64,000 bases of DNA from Paenibacillus foliorum (GTDB lineage: Bacteria > Bacillota > Bacilli > Paenibacillales > NBRC-103111). The notes beneath the pieces are model-generated. The model was not told where the DNA came from. It worked only from the letters and a program-made list of their open reading frames with translations, and did not search any database. The stretch spans positions 266,886 through 330,885 of the forward strand of contig NZ_WHOD01000049.1 of the NCBI RefSeq assembly GCF_013141765.1, read 5' to 3'. Shown in pieces: positions 46,347 through 53,920 of this stretch. The position numbers were made by a program, and so were the translations under genes. Numbering within the stretch: position 1 is the first letter of the stretch; each line of letters opens with the position of its first letter.

Positions 46347-49300
46347 CTATTTCAAAAGTTCGTTAATTATTGTATCTGTCTTCAACGATCGGATGATAAG
46401 CGTTAATGCCTCTGCACGAGTAGCATTATGATCAGGTGCAAACGTATCCGTGCTTACACCTTGAATAATACCTGCGCCTATCGCTTTCTCAATGGTTTCT
46501 TTCGCCCAGTACCCGCTATTAACATCCGCAAATAAACTCACAGATCCATTCTTGCTCAATTCTTTAAGATTCAGAATGCGAGAAATAATCGTCAGCATCT
46601 CAGCACGCGAAATATTTTTGTTCGGTTGAAAGGTCCCGTCTTCGTAGCCATTAACAATCCCGCTGGAAGTTAAAATCTCGATATACGATTTTGCCCAGTT
46701 ATCTTTATCGATGTCACGGAACGACGTTTTGTTCGAGTCAGAAGCAGCCGTCAAACCAAACGCTCTTGTAATCATGACACTAAATTCCGCACGAGTTACG
46801 GAAGCATTCGGCTTGAAGCTTCCATCAAGATATCCTTCAATAATGTGAAGGCGCGATGCCATCGCAATATCTTTTGCGCCCCAGTGAGATGAAGTATCGG
46901 TAAACGTAACTTTTGCATCCTTGTTGGCTTCCAATGTTTCTTTGATCTTGGATATTAGCTTTTCAACACTGGTTACCACGGAGGACACAAACGGACTAGG
47001 TTCTGGCTTTGTTAGTGGTGCAGGTGTCGGATTATCCGGTGTTGTTGTGGTCGTAGGAGTCGTTCCAGTTGTAGGACTGCTCCCTCTTCCACGGGATGAC
47101 GAGCGATAGGTTACTACTGTAATATTCAGCTGTGCTGTTTGATTACCATAAGTTGCGGTAGCAACCGTAGTTCCCACGCCCATTGCGCTAACCACACCCT
47201 TGCTGATGGATGCCACACCGGAAGTGCTGAAGGTCCAAATCAGTTCATCCGTAACCTCACGCGTGCTGTTATCCGAATAGGTTGCTGTGGCTGCCATTGT
47301 TGCGGATGATCCTGCTTGCAGATAGAACGTCGGTGGTGTTAAGGCCAAACTAGTCAGGCTTGGGGCTGTGACCGGAGCCTTCATAGGAGTTCCACTGACT
47401 TCTGCTGCATAGGGACTATCTCCTGATTCGTTGCTTGCCCTCACCGTGAAATAATAAGTAGTGCCATTGGTTAACCCTGTTACGTTGGAAGAAGTGCCTT
47501 TGCTTACAATCGCTACAGGTGCAGCATCGTAAATACCTGTTGCTGTTCCTTTATACACCTTATAGCTTGTTGCTTCTGAAACACCGTTCCAGTTTAAGAG
47601 TGCTTGTCCATCCCCTGCCACAACAGTGAGTCCGGTTGGAGCTATTGGAACTATTGGAATTGCAGGGGCAGACCGTGTAACAGTTACCGTATACGTTTTA
47701 GTTGTAGTTCCATCCTGTGCAGTAACAACAACGCTAATCATATTCGAGCCTACATTCAGACTAATAGGGTTTTTCACCGGAGATCCATTTAGCAGCAATG
47801 CAACCGTAGCATGGCTATCGACTGCTGCATAAGCAGCTGTGGTAACAGAAACTTCGTTGGGTACAGTCGCCGTATAGGCATATACGTTACTGCTCACTGC
47901 CGGGCTTAAGGTAATGCCGCTTAGACTCAGTGTACTTAAGGATGCATTAGGAGATGCTCCTACCGTTACGTTGATGGTATAGGTTACTTTAGTTGCATTG
48001 TCTTCTGCGGTTACTACTACTTTCCAGGTTTTACCTCCATCGCTTGTCGTGGCAGTGCCTACAGTTGTATTAACATCAGTGGTAGTTACAACGATATCAG
48101 AGGCTGTAAGGTTCGCTAATACTTTATCGTACGGAAGTACTCCGTTGTAGACAGTATTATCGCTACCAGAAACGGTGGCCGTTACTCCAGCGACAGTTAC
48201 ATTTGTAACACTGGCATCAGAGGCTGGCCCCGATAAAAATGAGTGTGTTACGCTCGGCCCGTGCCCGGTCCATTTTCCAAAGGTCACCTGGTTCCGAGGA
48301 AGATCGGTATTTTTTGTACCGGTAAAGCCTGTGGAGCCGCCAAGTCCGCCTGCGCCGGACGCGTATTTCAGAATCTCGCTTCCCGCTTCCACCGAGATTG
48401 TATAAGGAACATTGGGAAGAAGTCCGGCAGTGGAAAGCACATAAGTATTTTGACCCGGTTTAACGGTTGGTTTCGCGTTTGCTTGAGTCGCTCCACCGTC
48501 CACAGGCACGCCGTTAATCAAAATGCGGTAGCCGGCAAATCGTGCGGTATCACCATTGGAATAATCAGTTACGTCTTTTTCGTTCCATGTGATGATCATA
48601 TCTTCCCCAATCCACCTGCTTCCGCTAACGGTAAGCTTGCTGCCGGGAGCCCACGTCGGAATCTGCATTAAGGTGCCGGGAACGGTAGTGATTATAACCG
48701 GACCCCACTGAGTCCCTTTCTGTCCAATCCAGTTGACGGCTTTCATCGTGACATCATAGGTCACGCCATCATCCAGCCCCCACAGCGAGTAACCTTGACG
48801 GCTGGAGCTTTCAAAATAGGCTTTGTATATTTTGGTAGCATATTTTGGATTTTTCGGCGTTGCCGTTAACTCGTAATAATGCACGCCGTAGACAGCATCG
48901 GTAACGGCATTCCAAGCGAAATCCTGCCAGGAAATGCCCGTAATGTTTGCAGCTTTAACTTTAAAATCCGGCGATGCAGTCGAGATCGTAGATGCACCAA
49001 GCGTTGCAGCACCCGTAGTTACCGTCGTCTCCAGCAGTTTGCCATAGGAAGCGTTTGCACCTACCGTCTCCGGTCGGACCGCAACTTTGTAAGAAGTGCT
49101 CGGGCGCAACGCGATTTCCGTGGATTCCGAACCCGCCCCCGTACTCATTACAATCTTTTTTTGCTGATAGCCATGGCCATCCAGCATATCAACCAACACG
49201 ACGTACTGCGTCGCATTATTGATGGCAGACCAATTTAAAGTGACATTATAAGTATTGGCCGTCACGCTGAGTGCGCCACTCCCATTCAGCACATCCGGCT

Positions 49301-51332
49301 TCCGGTTTGTGGTCCCAACGGAATTCTCGATCGTGACGTTTTTGCTGTTAGTGGTGGTAATGGCTTTTTGAAGACCTGTAATGTTGCGGAAGGTAACATC
49401 CGACAAGCCATTTATCGCAATCGTACCACCACTTGCTCCTGAATAAGATAGGATCTTGATATCCTCGAACGTGAAATTGCGCAGCACCGGGCTTTTAGCA
49501 TAGGCGGAGCTGCCGTATGTGGTTGTGTTGTTAATCAGCGGTACGATAGAGTTCGACACCGTCATGTTGCGCACCTGAACGTTTTCGAAAGTCAGCGGCT
49601 GCTCGCTTTCCGGGCCGAAGGCTGTGCTGGAGTTGGCGTCGCTGTAGGATGTGTCAATCACAATCGTACTGTTTCCACCGAGCATATAATTAGCCGCATT
49701 GTCACGCACGACAATATTGCGTATACCGCCGCCGGTGGTAGCACCGGATTTCATACGCAAGACGCCATTACTTCCTGCTTCGCTCGTATTATAGACGTTT
49801 TCTTCCGCGACCAGATCACCGATCCAGCCTCCAGTATGGCTGCCCATCGCCAACAGGCCGCCATGGCCGTTGCGCACAAAGTTATTGAAAACGCGTCCCT
49901 CTCCGCTTGCCACTTTGTCAGTCAAATTGCGTACGACCGTGCCCTGACCAGCTGCAAAGTTGATGGCGTCGTCGCCGGTATCCCAAAAGCTGTTCATGAC
50001 CGTAAGATCAAGGCAGTCGCCAAACTCGACACCGTCGCCGTTGTTGGCGTCGAACATCATCGTAACAACGCCGTTCACAGCAATCTGCTCGGACTGATAG
50101 TTGACGATTCCGTGGAATGCTGGATTATAGAAGGTCAGCCCCTCGTAATACAGGCCATGCACGCCGCGCGCTACCGTCAGGTTGGGGCGGGCATTGTAGA
50201 ATTGCGAGGCACCGGCATTCGGTGTTTGATCCTGACGCGACTGCCACATCGCATCAGCCGCGAGGATACCTCTTACCGCGGCGGAATCAGATGCGCTATT
50301 ATTATCAACAGTGGTGTTGCTACCTCCCTGGTAGTTCGGCAAACTCCAACCATTTCCGGTAGGATCATCGAAGCCTGGAGATGGATCCACCGCCGTTTTA
50401 TTCTGTAAGCCGCTTCCAGTGGTTTTCTTCCATCCGTTGCCGTCAATTGCACCCTTGCCGACGATGCGGATGTTCTCCAAGGAGCCATTGTCCCAGGATA
50501 CAGCATTCAGCAGGCCATATGTCCGGATATCCTGTGAATAAGGGTAGACCAAAAGGCTGCGCGGATAATGGTCAAAAACAGGAGAGCCGAGCAGCACAGC
50601 CCCTTCTTCAATTTCGAAGGTCATATTGCTGTGCAGAAACAATGATCCGCTTGTATAATACCGCGGCGCCGCATTGTTTCCGCTTCCCTTCAATACAACC
50701 TTGCCCCCCACAGGGGTAGCGTCGATCGCAGCCTGAATCGTAGCCGTGTTGTCTGCGATTTCTTTTATAACCGTTGCATTATTGTTTGCGCGCCGAGTGG
50801 TATAGCTGCCGGACTGATCGGTAATATAGGTTGCGCCATGGCCGGCGGCATCTATTACGATAGGTGTAGAAGCGGTTGAAAAGATACGCGGCGCACTAAA
50901 AGCAGACGTCGAATGGTCGGCGTATACGGCCCGCACCTTAAATTCATAATTCGTCTTGGGTGCTAGACCGGTCGCCGTAAAGGAAAGGATACTGATCTGA
51001 TGATGCTGCGTGCTCAATTTACCGTAAAATGCGTCCTTATACGCATTAACATATGAATAATTCTCTTTAAAATTATCGCTTGCAAGACCGAGCCTGCTTC
51101 CATCCCGGAATACCTCATAGTCCACGATTTTTACTGTACTTTCATAATAGTCGTCCGGCTTTTCCCAGGTAAGTACAATTTTTGATTCGTCAAATGCTAA
51201 TGGAGGTACGGATAAGTTTTGCGGCGCCCCGGAATAGCTACCCGCCGCATGAACAGGCATTGCCGGAAATAAACCAACCAGCAGAGCCAGTGAGAGCATG
51301 AAGCTGCAAATAATATTAGCCTTCTTCTTCAT
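46347..51332 (-). CDS. S-layer-anchored GH28-like beta-helix enzyme with fibronectin, cadherin-like, Big_2 and SLH modules
   Basis: A 1661-residue secreted protein. Order: signal peptide (1-30); fibronectin III (about 35-155); a GH28-like (polygalacturonase-type) beta-helix (about 185-700) with TIQAAIDATPVGGKVVLKGS, FEIEEGAVLLGSPVFDHYP, GDCLDLTVMNSFWDTGDDAI and GHGGLLAMGSHTGG; further fibronectin-type modules; two cadherin-like sandwiches; fibronectin III; a Big_2 domain; a Thr/Pro linker; three SLH domains (about 1500-1660). DTGDDAI and GHGG correspond to the catalytic Asp pair and His-Gly motif of GH28. I start at the third codon of the open frame because AGGAGG is then 8 nt upstream. Expression appears cre-controlled (51477-51521). 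Confidence 0.88.
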   Translation of the reverse strand: MKKKANIICSFMLSLALLVGLFPAMPVHAAGSYSGAPQNLSVPPLAFDESKIVLTWEKPDDYYESTVKIVDYEVFRDGSRLGLASDNFKENYSYVNAYKDAFYGKLSTQHHQISILSFTATGLAPKTNYEFKVRAVYADHSTSAFSAPRIFSTASTPIVIDAAGHGATYITDQSGSYTTRRANNNATVIKEIADNTATIQAAIDATPVGGKVVLKGSGNNAAPRYYTSGSLFLHSNMTFEIEEGAVLLGSPVFDHYPRSLLVYPYSQDIRTYGLLNAVSWDNGSLENIRIVGKGAIDGNGWKKTTGSGLQNKTAVDPSPGFDDPTGNGWSLPNYQGGSNTTVDNNSASDSAAVRGILAADAMWQSRQDQTPNAGASQFYNARPNLTVARGVHGLYYEGLTFYNPAFHGIVNYQSEQIAVNGVVTMMFDANNGDGVEFGDCLDLTVMNSFWDTGDDAINFAAGQGTVVRNLTDKVASGEGRVFNNFVRNGHGGLLAMGSHTGGWIGDLVAEENVYNTSEAGSNGVLRMKSGATTGGGIRNIVVRDNAANYMLGGNSTIVIDTSYSDANSSTAFGPESEQPLTFENVQVRNMTVSNSIVPLINNTTTYGSSAYAKSPVLRNFTFEDIKILSYSGASGGTIAINGLSDVTFRNITGLQKAITTTNSKNVTIENSVGTTNRKPDVLNGSGALSVTANTYNVTLNWSAINNATQYVVLVDMLDGHGYQQKKIVMSTGAGSESTEIALRPSTSYKVAVRPETVGANASYGKLLETTVTTGAATLGASTISTASPDFKVKAANITGISWQDFAWNAVTDAVYGVHYYELTATPKNPKYATKIYKAYFESSSRQGYSLWGLDDGVTYDVTMKAVNWIGQKGTQWGPVIITTVPGTLMQIPTWAPGSKLTVSGSRWIGEDMIITWNEKDVTDYSNGDTARFAGYRILINGVPVDGGATQANAKPTVKPGQNTYVLSTAGLLPNVPYTISVEAGSEILKYASGAGGLGGSTGFTGTKNTDLPRNQVTFGKWTGHGPSVTHSFLSGPASDASVTNVTVAGVTATVSGSDNTVYNGVLPYDKVLANLTASDIVVTTTDVNTTVGTATTSDGGKTWKVVVTAEDNATKVTYTINVTVGASPNASLSTLSLSGITLSPAVSSNVYAYTATVPNEVSVTTAAYAAVDSHATVALLLNGSPVKNPISLNVGSNMISVVVTAQDGTTTKTYTVTVTRSAPAIPIVPIAPTGLTVVAGDGQALLNWNGVSEATSYKVYKGTATGIYDAAPVAIVSKGTSSNVTGLTNGTTYYFTVRASNESGDSPYAAEVSGTPMKAPVTAPSLTSLALTPPTFYLQAGSSATMAATATYSDNSTREVTDELIWTFSTSGVASISKGVVSAMGVGTTVATATYGNQTAQLNITVVTYRSSSRGRGSSPTTGTTPTTTTTPDNPTPAPLTKPEPSPFVSSVVTSVEKLISKIKETLEANKDAKVTFTDTSSHWGAKDIAMASRLHIIEGYLDGSFKPNASVTRAEFSVMITRAFGLTAASDSNKTSFRDIDKDNWAKSYIEILTSSGIVNGYEDGTFQPNKNISRAEMLTIISRILNLKELSKNGSVSLFADVNSGYWAKETIEKAIGAGIIQGVSTDTFAPDHNATRAEALTLIIRSLKTDTIINELLK

Positions 51333-51476
51333 TTTCATTTCCTCCTGCTGTTAAAATTGTTCGCTTTATGCATTTGCCTTACCTCTTTCCTGTACTGCGG
51401 GAAAGATTGTATCATTTCCCCATATCCCCTCTCTTAATTCCCCTCTCATATTTATTTGGATGCTATACGGTTACTA

Positions 51477-51521
51477 TTAAAGCGCTTTCATAGTATAAAA
51501 GATATAATCATTAGCTCACAA
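51477..51521 (-). promoter_or_regulatory. Promoter with overlapping cre site for the GH28-like gene
   Basis: On the minus strand: -35 TTGTGA (51516-51521), 18-bp spacer, -10 TATACT (51492-51497), then TGAAAGCGCTTTAA (51477-51490), 13 of 14 matches to the CcpA cre consensus, centred about on the transcription start. Carbon catabolite repression is therefore expected. Confidence 0.75.
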
Positions 51522-51599
51522 CTTTGTAATACAGCCTGTATAACGGGGCAATTTGTTCGAAATACACTATAAGGACACCTTTGGTTACAACTAAAAGAG

Positions 51600-52167
51600 C
51601 ATCCGCCAAAATCGGGTCCCGTCGAAAATTCAGCGGGCGCAGCAAACTAAAGTATGTCACGTACCGCTGCGGAAACCGGGATCGAACGAAGGAATGCAAG
51701 AATCCGGAGCTGCGCCGGTGAGTACATCGAAAGCTACGTCTTGTCCCAGCTGCAGGAGAAAATCTTCAATGACGAGGCAATTCCCTTGCTCGCAAAGCAG
51801 CTAAATGATTTTCATCGGTCCAAGGAAACGGGCATCAAAGAAGCGAAGGAGCGGCTGGAAAAGAGCTTGGAGGGCATTGAACGGCAAACCATAAACATCG
51901 TCAACACCATCGCCACACTGATCGATAAGCTGGAGGAATTGGAAAAGCAGAAGTTCGGCCTTGAGCAGAAGCTGATGGAGGTCCGATCGCAAAACGAAAA
52001 AGCAGCCATCACAGAGGAATCTCTGAAACAACTGCTTTCTCAATTCGGGACCCATCTCGCAAACCGTGATCTTCCTGAAATCAAGAAGTTCCTCGGCAGC
52101 TATGTTGGAAAAGGTCATCATCTACGAAAAGCATGTAGAAGTTTTCTTTAAGCTCCATATTGTTTAA
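51600..52167 (+). pseudogene. Large serine recombinase remnant (zinc ribbon, coiled coil, C-terminus)
   Basis: In pieces of two frames one reads a recombinase zinc ribbon (TYRCGNRDRTKECKNPELRR), coiled coil (EYIESYVLSQLQEKIFND, KERLEKSLEGIERQ, GLEQKLMEV) and the typical C-terminus KVIIYEKHVEVFFKL. An extra G near 51717 and an extra A near 52108 break the frame; the N-terminal catalytic half is missing. Repeat R5 begins at its end. It belongs with the fragment at 32257-32540. Confidence 0.85.
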
Positions 52168-52247
52168 CATATGGAGACGAGCCGTGGTGTGGCAAATCCA
52201 CAATTCGTCGCCGCGTGATGTTGAGGTTGTTTGGGGAGGTTGCGTAA
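52151..52247 (+). repeat. Dispersed repeat copy R5
   Basis: A CTCCATAT/ATATGGAG hairpin replaces the terminator of other copies and includes the ATGGAG of the conserved block; then GACGAGCCGTGG, GGCAAATCCACAATTCGTCG, CCGCGTGATGTTGAGG. It overlaps the last codons of the recombinase remnant and lies on the left side of GNAT locus B. Confidence 0.7.
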
Positions 52248-52650
52248 ATTTTGCACGAGTCGCATGTTATCTAAGGTATGTTCTGAGCTTATCTTTATCT
52301 CGTTAATAAGCATCGCATCGGAGTCAGAAACTCTCACAAAAGAAGTAGTACTGAAGCCTTGGTGTCTGGTAATTTTCTCCCCAACTTGCCCCCGAGCTTT
52401 CAGTATCTCGAAGACATGACAAGCCAAATGAACTGTTCACCACTTCTGAATAGTATGCGTCGTACTGATGCCAGTGACAGACCGACTCACTGTGAGGCAA
52501 CTTAATGCATGGATAAGCTAAACTCATTTATTACTAAAAATCCGTCTTCATCCCATCATGATAAATGATTATTTGTCAATTTGCTGTCTGCAGGAATTCA
52601 GAACAAATGAGCAGTCTGGAAATTGGAGATGAATACGCACACTTTGAACC
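52248..52650. other. Gene-poor stretch between repeat R5 and GNAT locus B
   Basis: Short open frames exist on both strands but none has a ribosome site or recognised family. A minus-strand frame around 52330-52520 could be an old transposase scrap but I cannot support that. No terminator for the GNAT gene is evident. Confidence 0.35.
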
Positions 52651-53157
52651 TCATTGAAAACGATTGCAGAACTGTTCATAATCATGAACCGATGTCGAAT
52701 AGATGGTAATTTTGCCGTAACCTGATTCGTAAGAATGTAGCTTGGCCGCGAACTTTTGATACAGGCGATTTGTGTATGCATTTTCCGCCGACGTTGGAAT
52801 TCTTACTTCTTTCACATCGGGATTCGCATCACGGATTTGCTCAGCTAACACCTGCAATCCACGTATAAACATCCGCGTATTCCGATACTCTACCTCAAAG
52901 CAGCTGTTACCGAGCACCGCAATGTCCTTTTGCTGAAATTCGTCTTCCGCCAATCCGAGCACAAAGCTTCCTATGCCAACCACCTCGTCCCGTTCATTCA
53001 CGATGATGGCGCCTCTGCCTTGTTTCATATAATTGATGACGTCTCTAAGCACAAGGCTCACCGGATAACGTGGGAAGATGGAAGCCCGGTGTTCGATATA
53101 AAAATCTGTAAATCGGCTCCATTGCCGCGTATTAGAGCATAGTTCGATGCGGAACAA
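52651..53157 (-). CDS. GNAT-like protein of a four-member local family (locus B, divergent from the peptide gene)
   Basis: A 168-residue GNAT-like protein: EVVGIGSFVLGLAEDEFQQK (central strand), AVLGNSCFEVEYRNTRMFIRGLQVLAEQI (acyl-CoA loop and helix) and NPDVKEVRIPTSAENAYTNRLYQKF. The frame is open to 53286, but I place the start at the TTG (53157), where GAGGTG lies 7 nt upstream and where the alignment with the other three family members begins. Its promoter region (53158-53265) is shared divergently with the 22-codon peptide gene, so the two are probably co-regulated. It is closest to the locus A protein at 18232-18747 in the motif YR-x-TR-x-F. Confidence 0.68.
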   Translation of the reverse strand: MFRIELCSNTRQWSRFTDFYIEHRASIFPRYPVSLVLRDVINYMKQGRGAIIVNERDEVVGIGSFVLGLAEDEFQQKDIAVLGNSCFEVEYRNTRMFIRGLQVLAEQIRDANPDVKEVRIPTSAENAYTNRLYQKFAAKLHSYESGYGKITIYSTSVHDYEQFCNRFQ

Positions 53158-53265
53158 GGTATTCACCTCAATTTGTAAATTAATTAACATTATCAAATAA
53201 TAGGGTTGATTTCTTACTATTCCATGAAGTATCTTATCATTAAATGTATACAGGAGGTGAACAAC

Positions 53266-53334
53266 ATGGGAGATCCGGGAGTCCAAAACGGTGAGATCAA
53301 AAACCCTCGTGGACCAGCTAACCCAAGACAGTAA
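53266..53334 (+). CDS. 22-codon peptide gene with its own ribosome site and terminator
   Basis: An ATG with a consensus AGGAGGTGA at ideal spacing opens 22 codons and a TAA; 10 nt later a GC-rich hairpin with six T follows. The product starts MGDPGVQNGEIKNP and ends RGPANPRQ: hydrophilic, rich in Gly, Pro and Asn, without signal peptide or cysteine. A monocistronic unit of this size with both signals is unlikely to be chance. It is divergent to one GNAT-like gene and convergent to another, with an ABC exporter gene next. A secreted or modified peptide is a reasonable hypothesis, but the function is not known. Confidence 0.65.
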   Translation: MGDPGVQNGEIKNPRGPANPRQ

Positions 53335-53344
53335 GTAAACAAGG

Positions 53345-53367
53345 CCGGCAGCCGATGCCGGTTTTTT
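53345..53367 (+). terminator. Rho-independent terminator of the 22-codon peptide gene
   Basis: CCGGCA (53345-53350) pairs with TGCCGG (53356-53361), 5-nt loop, followed by TTTTTT. The T tract is on the plus strand only, so the hairpin serves the peptide gene and not the convergent GNAT gene. Confidence 0.88.
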
Positions 53368-53906
53368 CAGCGGAGATGAGCCGAGTTTTCCTGCTTATTC
53401 CGTGAGGTGTACCGGATGACATACTGACTCAGCCTCTCGGGTGTCGTGACGTATAGGCTTAGCATGCCGCACGGATACATCTCCGTACTGCAGAGTGTTG
53501 CAAATTTGCCCAACAGCCTGCGATGGCCGTCAGTCGGCGTGCAATAAATCTCAATCTTGCCGATCAAATCAAACAGTTCGAGTTCACGCTCAACCAAGGC
53601 CGCTATAGCTTCTAATAATGCCTTCCCGCCACGAAAACCAGCCTCGAGGTAAATAAGCTGCACTTCGATTCGGGTTCGATCTTCGCTACCGTCTTCCCCG
53701 TAGCCGTACGTGTATGCGAGCCCCCCCCGTACCTGACCGGAGCGATCCAAGCCAACCATGAAGCCTTTATCGTAAATGGCCGTATAGATCGATTGCAGGA
53801 CGGTACTCCATTTGTAGGGAACGCCAAGATCTTCAGCGTATCGGCACAAGAATCGGACTCCGTCCTCTGCCGCTTTTTCCGATTCGGCGACAATCCATTG
53901 CAGCAT
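53367..53906 (-). CDS. GNAT-like protein of a four-member local family (locus B, in operon with the ABC exporter)
   Basis: A 179-residue GNAT-like protein: GQVRGGLAYTYGYGEDGSED (central strand), IEVQLIYLEAGFRGGKALLEAIAALVE (acyl-CoA loop, here the more classical FRGGKAL) and IEIYCTPTDGHRRLLGKFATL. The frame is open to 54023 into the exporter gene, but the ATG at 53906 has AAAGGAGAG upstream and gives the family's usual start. It follows the ABC exporter by 14 bp in one operon. It is the most diverged of the four paralogs. Confidence 0.68.
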   Translation of the reverse strand: MLQWIVAESEKAAEDGVRFLCRYAEDLGVPYKWSTVLQSIYTAIYDKGFMVGLDRSGQVRGGLAYTYGYGEDGSEDRTRIEVQLIYLEAGFRGGKALLEAIAALVERELELFDLIGKIEIYCTPTDGHRRLLGKFATLCSTEMYPCGMLSLYVTTPERLSQYVIRYTSRNKQENSAHLR

Positions 53907-53920
53907 TAATCCTCTCTCCT

